Source: Symsagittifera roscoffensis
Lineage: Eukaryota > Xenacoelomorpha > Acoela > Convolutidae
Assembly: GCF_963678635.1 (NCBI RefSeq)
Contig: NC_087062.1
Span: 25,688,177-25,752,176, forward strand
Length of the DNA stretch: 64,000 nt
Direction: 5' to 3'
Part shown: one piece after another, positions 25,201-35,602 of the stretch
How the letters are laid out: every line of letters begins with the position of its first letter
Position numbering within the stretch: the stretch's first letter is position 1
Position numbers and translations under genes: made by a program
The notes under the pieces: generated by a model
What the model was told of the DNA's origin: nothing
Seen by the model: the letters and a program-made list of their open reading frames with translations, nothing else
Databases searched by the model: none

Positions 25201-25348
25201 ATGATAGCAAGAGAAAAGCTCATGGCCGGCAATTTGCAGATAGTCAAAGAACTAACTTCACCATAATTAAGTGCAGACATTTCAAGTTGGAACACATTTA
25301 CAGTGTTTTGGGGTACTCAGTATTGCTTCAGATGTCTTTTTGCTGCAG
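22213..25348. repeat. A+T-rich region with degenerate tandem repeats
   Basis: Three diverged units of roughly 370-470 bp share a GTTGGCTATG core (near 23066, 23440 and 23912), each preceded by TTTxxCAACCxTxTGTTGG, and a CGATGAACGTxGTTCA box (near 22630 and 23465) followed by CTTATATAG and a long T-tract. Open frames here (for example 22492-22701) are repeat-internal and not called. 24.0-25.35 kb shows nothing recognisable. Confidence 0.5.
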
Positions 25349-25471
25349 GAATCAAGCCAGATGACAGACTCGTTGAGAAGATTTGGAGCGCATTGATCCC
25401 TAAACAATACGAGGATCTTCAACCTTTTTGTGGACTGCTATACTTCTGTAGTCAAACGATGTCTTATTTGG
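25349..25471 (+). CDS. Isolated internal exon, host gene unknown
   Basis: The exon lies between a TTTTTGCTGCAG acceptor and a GTACAA donor. It is open in the phase implied by both borders and codes for a compact segment with PDDRLVEKIWSALIPKQYED and LQPFCGLLYFCSQTMSYLG. Both borders are phase 1. No neighbour exon joins it convincingly and no domain is recognised. Confidence 0.4.
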
Positions 25472-26520
25472 GTACAAATAGTCTTTGACTTAATGACTTA
25501 CTGCTCAAGGACTCAGAGTAAATTGAAAAACACGATACGTGTTTTAGATTATCCAACGATGTTTTTGCTCAAAGTCAGCTGAACTCGTTTCTCATGGACC
25601 ACGAAATAGTAATGACCACCGGAGCTTCTGAACAGGCGGGCATACATGGTGATATAGATTTTGAGATAACGGCTGGCAGCTGAGCGCAAAAACTGCAACC
25701 GACAAGCAGAACATCTAGCAAACGTGTTTGTGGTTATACGAGTAAGGCAGATCTCAGGCGCAAAATCACTCAGCAAACCAGTAGCGTATTTAGGGGGGGG
25801 GGCGTATGCGGACGAGCCCCCCCCCCCCTCAGGGAATCGGTCCCTCTCTTGTACTATTTTGAGATATCCATTTTTGGCTGACTGGTTTTAAAAATTTTCT
25901 AAAGCCGTCTTTGGCGCCAATCTATATGAATTTTGAGTTGGGAGCGCGCGCTGAAAAAACGCAATTTTTTAGTCGTAATTTTCCAAAAAATTCATAAAAA
26001 CTCCTTTTTGGCCTGTTTTTTCACAAATTTGCCTGCTGCAAACAGAACTAAAACTTTTGAAAAATATCTTTGCTCCGGACGGAAGAATATTGAAAGCGCA
26101 TCAAAAGCCAAGGAAAATTATCAGTCGTTGTTGTCGCTGGTTGTGGTCGGATTGAGTTTTTAGGAAGTATTGAAAGAAATACTATAACTTACCTGATCTT
26201 TTGAATAAAAAATTTTGGCATACTGTTTTTGGCAAAATTCAAAGTTTAGTCTTTTCCGTGAAAACGAGATTATATCAAAACCATTTCAAAAAGAGTCCGT
26301 TTCAATAAAGCTCAAAAATATTTTTGAAAAGTTCTGCAAATTGTTTAAGCTTTTATTGTCAAAAATAGCTAATACAGCTTTTTATTTAAGTTTGTTATGA
26401 TTATCGTGATCGGAACTGTCTGTGTTCCTTGCTTGCTACAATTTCACACAGCCAAGACAGTTGGAAAACTGGACAGGCGCTTTTTGTGTGAGCAGCTGAT
26501 TTTAGTATTATGAAAAATGG
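25472..26520. other. Spacer with a G/C-tract element end
   Basis: No gene is seen. Near 25783-25835 the sequence AGTAGCGTATTTAGGGGG followed by runs of G and then C resembles the G-rich end of a hAT-type non-autonomous element. A TTTGGCGCC-like block (near 25913) recurs around 34385 and 57195, so fragments of one dispersed repeat family are present. Confidence 0.4.
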
Positions 26521-27230
26521 TGCGGCTCTTTTTCCTAAAGCCCCCCACCCTCCCCCCACCTGCAACTTTTTATAATTAAAATTACTGTTCGCATTGTCCG
26601 ATTGTCATGAAAATTGACACGCTGATAAATTAAGCCATGACAAACATACTTGATCATCATAATCAACCTAGTAAAACTACTCGTTAGACCATAAAATTGA
26701 TGCTTGTGTGAGGTGGGGACATATCGGTGAAAGGCCTTATTGCAAGGACATATGGTCCTCATTCGTTCTAAAACCACTGGTCTCGTTTTACTTTTCCCTT
26801 CCCCAGCGAAATTTTGCTGGAATAAATTTTGATTGCAAGGTCGTCCGATTGCTAAAACATCGGCATGCTGACTAATTAGGTTTTAAAAGCAGATTTGATT
26901 TCCATACTTTATCGGCTCTTTTTCTTTTTCCCCAAAAATTAAAATTAAGTATGAAGACCAAATATGCTTGTCAAGGCCAACTTTGTAATTTTTGTATTAA
27001 TCGGACAATGTGAGCAAAAAATCACCAAAAAATCACTAAATTTGCAGGTTGGCGGGGGGGGATGGCAAGCGCATACGATGCTTATAAGAGCAGTCAACAC
27101 TTTAAAATATGATGGATATATTGGGTATATTGAATTTATTGGCTCAATTTTGCACGTGACTTTAAATACTCAAACCATAAGCACTTAACTTAGTGTTATT
27201 CAGATATTCAGAGGATTATCCTGTAAATTG

Positions 27231-27444
27231 ACTCTTTTCCATTTTCCCCCTTTCAAATTTTGCAAAATTTATTTTACGAAAGCCTATTTAAAACGTCTTT
27301 TGATTTTTCAAGCTGCACTAAAACCTGTCAGCGTGAAAAAGTAACAAGATTTAACAACATTTTATTCATGCAGATTGCCGTATGAACAGTTTTGAAACAA
27401 CTTTATGTTATTTTACGAGGGGGTGGGAAACTGGAAAAGAGCCA
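27231..27444. mobile_element. hAT-like MITE, copy 1
   Basis: The left end ACTCTTTTCCATTTTCCCCC is inverted with the right end GGGAAACTGGAAAAGAGCCA. The flanks GTAAATTG and GTAAGTTG match at 7 of 8 bases, an 8-bp target duplication as hAT elements make. It ends 60 bp before the ATG of gene C. Confidence 0.65.
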
Positions 27445-27503
27445 GTAAGTTGAACAAACTTCACCACCATCGAACCAGCCGCTATTTGTATCAACTGGAC
27501 ATC

Positions 27504-30500
27504 ATGGCGACTGCAGCTAGTGGTGTGCAGTTGGGAGTGCCGGATGTGGTGGTTGATGAGGAGATGAGTCATAACACGGATTTGGTGCCCGACTTCGACC
27601 AAGAGAGGGAGATGTATGGGAAGCCGAGGCGGGTGAAGATGGGGGACCTGGAGAAGTACGTGACTGCAAACTACAAAGAGGCCCAGTCCAACTCAGGTAG
27701 AACAATTTAAGGCTCTTTTCCAGTCCCCCCCCCCCTGCTTTATTCGGAAACTCAATTTATGAAAGTAAATTTAAACTGACTCTTCATGCTATAAGCTTTA
27801 TTAAAACGCGTCATCGTGAATATTGTGACTTATCGAAAGTCGGAACAAAAACCAGTTGGTGGAAAAAGAAGAAATTCTAAAATGCATCTACCTTCAAGGC
27901 GGGGTTATGGTGACTGCCGCAGTTGAAAAAAAAACGGATCATGAAAGTTAGGCTCTTTTTCCTTTTCCCCCCCACCTCACGCCAGTTTCAACTTATTAGT
28001 GTAACGAGTGGTTTTACGAGGTTGAGTATGAAGACCAAATATGTTTGTCGTGGCCTTATTGGTCTGTATGTAAATTTTCATAACAATCGGACAATGTGGT
28101 CAATAAATTTACATGTAAAAAATTGCAGGTGGGGGGGGGGGGGGAGGAAAAAGAGCTGAAAGTTATTATTTGCGTTTTTCGAATGACTTTGATGGGAAAT
28201 ATGCTGAATGGCCGGCTCTTTTTCTGTTTCCCCTTCTAAAACGACCATTGACTCATGAACAATTCTCTGGTAAATTTTTAATTGTAATTTGTAATTTAAC
28301 GAGGGATTGGGAAAACTAAACTGCCAGGTCGTTTGAATACTGTAATATTTACCCGCTCCATCTATAAAAAATCTTTCAACAATGCCGGCGTCCGGGACAA
28401 TCTGTGTCCTCTGGTACCAAATAAAATATCGTTAATTTCCTTGATATTCATTATAATTGAGCCCATTCTGTTTAAGTATCTGACAACCTTGAGATGGTCC
28501 CCACTCCCCTCCAGAACGAGAACTCGATGCAGGTCCATCTGTCCAAATCCTTCTCAAAAGACGTGTCGAGATCTCCCAATGGCTCCCGACGGCAGAACGA
28601 GACCACCCCCCAGGTGGATCAGAGTGGGGACAGTCTGATTAGAGAGGCTGAGGAGAGGGAGGCGGAGGAGGTGGAAGGCGAGAGGTAAGGGCTCCAATTC
28701 TTAAAGGCAAAGTTTATGCATACAAAAATTCCTTCGTGAAAAGATTTATTGACTCTGAGAAAACATTTATTTGTTTCATCTGATTGTTCTTCAAAACACT
28801 TAATTTGAAGAAACGAAAAAACTAAACCAAGCCCGAAATGAAACTGCCTCCCATTTTGTGGTCGGAGCTATTAATACCGCGCGCGCAATCAATAATTCTA
28901 TTTTTAAAACTTTCTCCTTCCTTTCCCTTTTAGAAATGACCTGTTCCCGAAGAACAACAGCAACCTGGTTCCTGACTTCCTCACTGAGCAGGAGAGGTAT
29001 GGACCAGCCAAAGTGGCCAACAAGGACATGATGCTGCGAGTTACCAGCAACTTCTCAGAGGCCATCACTCCTAGAGGTGGGCTGGCAAAGTGCCTTCTCC
29101 CCATTTTTGAACCCAATCCAAAAACTACAGTTGATTTTTTGTAGCCCCGGGTCGAGGTTGTTCTAAGCCTTCTTGTATTTTTCTTATTACGCTCATCATC
29201 ACAACGCTTAGGTCGAAAAATAGATTTAACAGCGTGTTGCTTTTCAAAAAAAGACGCATAAGGTTTTTTTCGGTTATTAATATACTGAGTTAAGTTATAG
29301 ACGACGATTTTGCTGAAAAGTGAAAGGAAAGTAAGATTTTTCGAAAGTGGTCTAATGGAACTTAAGACTGCGGGACTACAAAAGGGTCGGTTTCACATCA
29401 ACAGTTCGAATTACAAGCTTTTTCGCACACACAAAAACGTAGATTGATTTTGTGAGATCCTGTTATCAATTTATTACAGACTAATCCCTCACGGCTGTCA
29501 AAGAGATACCACGGTCCTATGCGTGCTTTTGCGTGAGTTGGTGTTGTTAAAAATCCTATAAAATATTTTTTTGGTTCAAACATAACTTTAGAGTCTTCGA
29601 GAATTTGATGTTGTTACGTTGAATAAATATTATTATATTCTTTTCAAAATATAGAGAAGAAATTGCAATCTTTTATTCTGGAAATGCCAATTTGATTTCT
29701 TAAAAAAGTCGAAGCATGTCATTTGAGCTGAGGGGGTACCGCAAAAATTTCAAACTTATCTATCTCTGCGCAGGTGCAGTACTGTAAGCAATGAAGTTAC
29801 CTGAGCTGCAGTTATTGCTAATTGAAAACTACTCCCAATACCCCGCCTAGTTGACCTCAGTGTCGTCTAAGGCAATTTATGGGGACCCACAGGGTCTCAT
29901 CACTTCCTTGAACATACCATGTAAAAAGAAGTTGTCAGCAAGCATGCAGTAGTGCTGCATCAGTTATCAACACTGCCCGTTTGAAACGTGGGTAGTTTTG
30001 CTGATACCTCCTTAATTGATGGAAAAATTTGACTTTTATCTTTTTCAATTGCAAACCAAACTATCAACTTGGGGCATGTTATTTAAAAGCAATTTATTTA
30101 AAATAGTCTTAATCAGGTTAATTTTCTAATTCTTTTTTTTGCCGTTCAACGTTTTCTGAAATTTTTCAATTTATTTTAAATTTCTTTAAGAGTAAAGGTT
30201 CAATTGCCTTCAGCAATAATGTTTTTGGGTCTTTTCGGTTATACCTAGGGGCGGATCTAGGATTTCTCTCGAGGGGAGGGGGGAGGAGGGCGGATTTACC
30301 AGATTGATTTTCCGAGCTCCCCGCGGGAACTAAAAAGACCCTGGTTTGGCCAAACAGCGCCGCATGCAAAATTTTGAAAAAAAAACAGGCCAAAAACATT
30401 ACGAGGCAAAACTGTGCACTGGATAGGCGCGCAATTTTGTGTCTGTGTGTTCCTAGATTCCAGAGACAAGTATTTAAACATTTTCCAAAGTGTAAGTGGA

Positions 30501-33500
30501 TTCCACTTCCCGAGTCGAGGTTTTTCACCTATTTGAAGCAAGATTTGAGCGGTTTGAGCGGTTTTTTTAGACAATAACGCTCAAAATCTTGCTTCAAAAT
30601 GAGCGGTTTGAGCGGTTTTTGAACGGTTTATCTAAAAAAAACCGCTCAAAAACCGCGCAAGATGTGAACGGTTTTGAGCGGTTTATCTAAAAAAACCGCT
30701 CAAAAACCGCTCAAAAACCGCGCAAGATTTGATAATAAAAAGTCGACCACAGAGGGATTCGAACCGCCAATCTTCTGATTTGTAGTCAGACGCCTTATCC
30801 GTTAGCCCATGCTGCCCTGAAAATAGTGTCGCGCAGCGAAACCAATATAAATTACGCACCACAATGAGTACTGAATACTCTGCAGTATTCAGTGCTTATG
30901 TTTCACCTAAAATAAAGATGTTCTCTCATTATTCTGCTTGACATAGGAAAGTGTTTTGGGCACATTGGCGGCCCAGATGCACCACTGGCAATCTCCGGTT
31001 CTCATTTCAAAATCAAACAGCCCCACTCCTGTATCCCCAATGCCTCACGTGACCACCCAAGTAGCAGTTAGTTTGTTCCCTTTCACATAAGCTGTGAAGT
31101 TTAAGAGTGGGGGTTCAGTAACTGCTGTAGCTGTAACACACTACCATAAGCAACATCAAATATACTGCGCGTTGAGTCTAATCTACAGAATACTTCTGTA
31201 TCAGTCCAGTTAGTTTGATGGTATGAACTGCATAACTAAAACTGAGTATGGCAATAACGGCCATGAATCAAATGTCCACCTGAACACTTGTCTGCTCAGC
31301 TCATTTGTTTCAACTCATTATAGCTCACATGTTTACATGACTGGTTTACTCTGTCATGTGAGCAGACAGCCATTCTCTTTGAATAATCGGGTTTGTTGGC
31401 GGGGGGGGGCTAAGTTGGGGCGGGGGGGGGGGTGGTTGTTGACGTGAAGAGCTGGTCAAAAATGCTGTTTTTGGGCACTTTTTGGAAAATTACTACATAT
31501 TGGTCGCCCCTGGATGAACGTGTTCGTTCGAGTTTTGCAGAGAAGAGAAACGTTGATTACAATAACGAGTAATTACAAGATTTATGTGGAATCCGCGTGC
31601 ATATGTTTGTAACGTAAATTTTGTCGGCATATTTAAGTTTTTGCGGACTCCGCAACAAGCAAAAATAGCTAGTTGTTCTGGATTCCGCAGCTTTAAGCGG
31701 AATCCGCAATTGTAAGCGGATTCCGCAATTTGTAAAGGAATTCAGAATTTTGTTTATTACTAAACTTGCATATGCACTTGCGGGATTTAAAAGCAAGGAC
31801 TTAACCGTTGTCAGCGGAATCCACGAACAAAACTTAAAACATTGGTTATTTAAATCGATTGAAGTCGCATTTTAGTATTTGCAAGCAGTTTTTGGGATCA
31901 TAGTTTTGGAAACACAACACCGAATAAATTCATTGGGTTAATTCGGTAATTGGGTTAATTCATTATTGGGTTGACATATCGCCGGATTAGGTCAGTATTT
32001 GGGATTCAGTATTTGAGATTCAGTATATGGAATTCAGTATTTGAGATTCAGTAATTGGGAGCGTGAGTTCAAGTTATGAGGACAATATTTATGATGAGAT
32101 GACAAAATGAAATCATGAGTTAGCTATTCAAATCTTTCTGAAGCGCTAACTCACAATTATTAAACAAATTTAGAGCTCTGAATGTCTTATTCTCAAGGAA
32201 CTGTCCCGTCTCAAATAACTGTTGGATCTTGCTCAAAGCTTGCCAGAGTTTTTAGGGGGCAGATAGTGAGATCTAAGATCAACAAATTTAGTTTTTATTA
32301 TCAGTACAATGTTTTTTTTTTGCTAAAACCTAATTTTTCATAGGTGTTTTATTTCTGTTCGCTGAGGGGTTCGTTCGCTCCATATTTTTTCAACATAGTC
32401 TTGTGACAAGGCTATTTTTTTGAATTTCAATGATTTTTTTAGGTATTTTCTTGCCATTAAGAAAAATTGATAAGGTCGGTTTTTCTAGAAAACAAAAAGA
32501 GAAATTTCATCATGGGGTGTGTCGGGAAACCGAGGTCAACTTCTTTTCAGAAAGTTTTTGAAGTCAAAATATTACTTATTATCAAGAAACAACGGTTTTG
32601 AAGCCGATGAACGTTTAAAATTTGGTTTTCAGTTTCTTTCAATTTTTGATACGTGGTGGTTTTTTCAGTGTCATCAATTTTTTTGTTACGTTTTTTTTAT
32701 TCGAATTTTTTTTCAGAGTCCTCAAAGTATAATTTCTTACGTACCAAATGTTTTTCCATGAGTCAATTGAGCATATAATTGGCTTTAGCCATGTTTAAAA
32801 AAATTGAGTCGGTCACATTTATTGTTGAATAGATAGAGGCCGGCCAAAAATTTGTCAAAACTTGGAAACTTTTCAAAAAAAATAGTTTTTTTTTAGAAAA
32901 CATCTTAATCCTTTCAAAAATTGAATTCTTTGTTCAAAATGTTTCAATTTGTTCTCTAGACGTGTGCAGTACTGAGTCAGCATGAATTTTACACATGAGC
33001 TTTCCTGTGATTTGATATGATGGTCGTTCCAATCAAAGACTTCATTTTGTGGTTAACGGGCTCTTGAGTCAAGCCTAAGACGTACCTAAGCTTCCCAATA
33101 GGCTAGTTCAATGTGCCATTCGGTTTTTTCGTCCTTTAAAGTGTGTTATTTTGTTCTGGCTAGTGGTAAGACATGACATTTTTACCTTGTGTGCTTTTAA
33201 ACTTAACTAGGAGGCAGCTGTTTTTTGGATGCCGTCACGGAGAAAGAGCTGTTCACTGTTTGTTATGACTGTTTGTTCTTAATTGAATCTTTGAATTTAA
33301 CCATATTCTCTTTTTCCTTATTATTGTTTTTTTTTACTGTTTCCAGTATGTGTTATGGTCTGAAAAATATGCCGGCCTGTCAAAATTGTTCGTGGGAGTC
33401 AATTATCAATTTAAAGTATTTTGTTCACAGGGAGTAAACGATCTACTTAGCTAAATTTAGTAAATTAGTAATAGATAAAAATGACCGAAATTTGAATTAC

Positions 33501-35602
33501 AGCAGAATTAAATTTAAGTTCAAAAAAACAAAAAATCAGTCCTATAAATTTTGCTTTGTCATACCATATTCTGGTTTTTCGCTTTGAAAAAATTCAAACT
33601 AGCCTAATTAAAATTTTTTTCTACTAATTCAATGGCTAAAAATGAACGAATGAACAAGTTTACTTTCGTTTGTTCAGTTGGCGGCAATTGAGAGGGCAGG
33701 AAATAAGATTGATGACATGAGTTGAGATCGAAGTTAAATGTTTGTAGATGGTGAGATTCAAGCTGGGTATGATTAACAGGAATTGAGATAGAAGTTGGGT
33801 ACGTTCGACAGCATTTGAGATCGAAGTTGGGTGTTTGACAGGAGTTGAGATCAAACCTTTGGCATTCCAACTGGTAGCTGATCAACTTATTTTTTAAAAG
33901 ATATATTTTTAAACTCTACTACACAAACGTATATGTAAACGGGATCCGCAACAAAAATGCGGATTCCACTTACAATTTGCGGATTCCACTTACAATTTAC
34001 GGATTCCACTTACAGTTTGCTGATTCCGCTTAGAGTTGCGGATTCCACAACAACTCAATTCAAATATACATATGTATCATTATTTGTTTGTGGATTCTAC
34101 AAACTGTTCTGGATTTCGCCTATTTTTGGAGCGATTTTGAACGGTACAGGGTTTTAGGTATTTTTTTGTGGAACCCAAAAAAGCAAAGAAAATTAAAGAA
34201 ATCTAGCAATGTTGAGGATTCCGCGACAAAACTGATTTGGGCCTGTTGCTGAATCCGCTTACAATGCACAGAATGCACCGTTTGGTCTCGTGATGAAAGA
34301 CGTTTTTGGGCCCTTTTTCGAAAATTTTGACCAAAAACGGCGTTTTATCGGCACGCAATCCGCCCTCAAAATTATTATATATTGGTGCCAAAGGCGCCTT
34401 TCGAAAAACTTCAGAATCCGTCACAAAATATGGATATCTCAAAATAATACAAAGGGGAGACCCTTTGGATCGGGAGGGGGTCGAATCCCTGAGGACAAGG
34501 AGAGGCGTCCGCCCCCCCCCCCCCCCCCCCAATCCGCCCCTGGTTATACCTCTTAAAATCAAAAAAAATTAAAAAGATTTTTGGATCTGCTTAACAATCT
34601 CTCCCCACTCCGAAGAGGAGATTGTTAAGTAGAAGATCAAAACAGGCAAACTGCCGACCAATCAGAATGCAGCAAAGTTAGAAGAGTTTGCAATAGAACG
34701 CTCTGTGCTGATTTAATGTATTTATTCATAGAGGGGGATTGTTAAGTATATACCATAGAAGGAGGGGGCTTGTTTAGTAGATCCTGATTTTTTTTTCCAA
34801 ATTTGGATCGATATTAATACGAAACACAAGATTGATATCCAGAGCCTTGAATAAACCTAAAAGACTAGAAAGAAAACGACAAAAAACAGGGAAAAGAACC
34901 TGTTTTGGGCTAAGTTTGATGAAATTTCTTCGTTTCGGCCTCCATCCATTTTGATTCTTTAAACTAAACCAGCCTTTCTTAGTAATTTTGATCCAATTTT
35001 GCAACAAATTTTGATTTCGAGTATTCATAATTTAGGGGGGGGGGGAGGTGGGGGGGGGGGGGGGAGGTATAAACGAAAAGACCCTCGTTTTTTGGACTTC
35101 TGAAAAATTCCCGGTTGATTAAACAACCCCAGTATAAGGGTCAGCGAAAATTGCATTGCTTCATTGTCACTCTTTAAGGATATGAGCTGAAAAATAAGGG
35201 TGTAACAAAAAAAAACGTTATCTCTGACAGTTTAACATATACGACCAACTCCACCTAGAAAAAAGCCGGTAAATTTAGCTATCTGACAAATTTTTAGGAT
35301 CACCGAACGTAACAGCCGACAACCCGGGCGCACTCGTTACAGCCGAAAACTCAATGAAGGTCGAGTTATCCTTCAACAAGGAGGAAAACGTTGAGAAGAA
35401 AGTTCACAAAGGCCACAAGAAGAAACTGACAAAGTCCAAATCTAGCAAGAAGACTCTAAAGACGTCAGGATCCGAAGCCGGTGGTTCAAGTTCGGATAGG
35501 CGAGATTCGGCTGCGCTGAAGCCACGAAGAGACGATGAGGATGGGGAGGGAAATGAGTCGACTAGTAGTAAACTGAAAGCAGTTGCATGCTGCATTAAAT
35601 AA
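27504..35602 (+). CDS. Gene C: four-exon host gene with lysine-rich tail and CaaX-like end
   Basis: Exons 27504-27696, 28477-28684, 28934-29076 and 35298-35602 total 849 nt (282 residues and TAA), with phases 1, 2, 1 agreeing at each junction. Acceptors are TTTAAG, TTTTAG and TTTTTAG; donors are GTAGAA, GTAAGG and GTGGGC. The ATG at 27504 has A at -3 and G at +4; an in-frame upstream ATG (27405) lies within a MITE. Exons 1 and 3 code a repeated unit, NTDLVPDFDQEREMYGKPRR and NSNLVPDFLTEQERYGPAKV, each followed by a conserved D(L/M) and a VT(A/S)N segment. The last exon is basic (KKVHKGHKKKLTKSKSSKK) and ends ACCIK, a possible CaaX lipidation site. This suggests a membrane-tethered protein, but I do not recognise the family. 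Intron 3 is 6.2 kb because of a hAT-like insertion. Confidence 0.72.
27951..28157. mobile_element. hAT-like MITE, copy 2 (207 bp)
   Basis: The left GGCTCTTTTTCCTTTTCCCC and right GGGGAGGAAAAAGAGCT are inverted. Both sides are flanked by an identical GAAAGTTA (27943-27950, 28158-28165). It has no coding capacity and lies in intron 1 of gene C. Confidence 0.85.
29077..30237 (+). other. First part of gene C intron 3
   Basis: No gene or recognisable repeat is seen. The stretch is A+T-rich with scattered T-tracts; the small frames in it have no coding character. Confidence 0.5.
30530..30735. repeat. Palindromic array of GAGCGGTTTTT / AAAAACCGCTC
   Basis: At least six copies of GAGCGGTTT-like and five of AAACCGCTC-like blocks alternate, separated by short ATCT linkers and GCGCAAGAT pieces. 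The array would fold into several perfect hairpins. It directly abuts the tRNA-like sequence. Confidence 0.85.
30744..30816 (-). tRNA. tRNA-like sequence (probable tRNA pseudogene or SINE head), anticodon ACA
   Basis: The minus strand is exactly 73 nt from GGCAGCA to TGTGGTCG and folds as a cloverleaf. The anticodon stem TCTGA/TCAGA is perfect, with loop CTACAAA. The box B GGTTCGAATCC is intact and the variable loop is AGATT. Acceptor, D- and T-stems each have a mismatch. The body from TAACGGATAAGGCGTCTGAC onward resembles tRNA-Arg of the TCG/CCG type as I know it, but the anticodon reads ACA, not an arginine anticodon. A T5 run follows two bases after the 3' end. Decay in three stems and location inside a transposon argue against a working tRNA. 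Confidence 0.6.
31640..31740. repeat. GCGGAATCCGC repeat block, left
   Basis: Several copies of (G)CGGA(A/T)TCCGCA(A/G) separated by ATTGTAAG or TTTAA occur here, in the orientation opposite to the block at 33955. The two lie within the hAT-like element. Confidence 0.7.
33955..34052. repeat. 22-bp minisatellite GCGGATTCCACTTACAATTT
   Basis: About four to five near-identical units in tandem, with single copies again at 34215-34265. It is the inverse partner of the 31640 block and lies about 0.5 kb inside the right end of the hAT-like element. Confidence 0.8.
34590..34629. other. Hairpin with 12-bp perfect arms
   Basis: CTTAACAATCTC and GAGATTGTTAAG are exact inverted copies separated by a 16-base loop. 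A third GATTGTTAAG lies near 34737. The remainder of 34551-35097 holds G-runs (35034-35066) and no gene. Confidence 0.8.

Larger units (their letters stand above)
26524..28330. repeat. Cluster of GGCTCTTTTTCC-ended MITEs (hAT-like)
   Basis: Ends reading GGCTCTTTT(T)CC followed by a C-run occur at about 26525, 26908, 27711, 27951 and 28213, and inverted ends at about 27444 and 28157. Internal sequence is shared (AAGACCAAATATGYTTGTC, ATCGGACAATGTG). Two copies are complete and listed separately; the others are partial. The cluster surrounds the first coding exon of gene C. Confidence 0.7.
30246..34542. mobile_element. hAT-like insertion, 4.3 kb, no transposase seen
   Basis: The ends TAGGGGCGGATCTAGG (left) and, on the complement of the right end, CAGGGGCGGATTGGGG share AGGGGCGGAT. 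Both are flanked by an exact GTTATACC (30238-30245, 34543-34550). An 8-bp duplication with this kind of terminus is typical of hAT transposons. Inside are a tRNA-like sequence, a palindromic array, two blocks of a GCGGATTCC repeat, poly-G/poly-C tracts and an internal CGCCCCTG near 31513 that may be the right end of a nested or older copy. No transposase frame was found, so it is non-autonomous or composite. Confidence 0.7.

Noticed and set aside
34508-35066. Long C-run and G-runs as a possible telomere or origin
   Set aside because: They are simple homopolymer tracts at element ends, without a telomere-type repeat.
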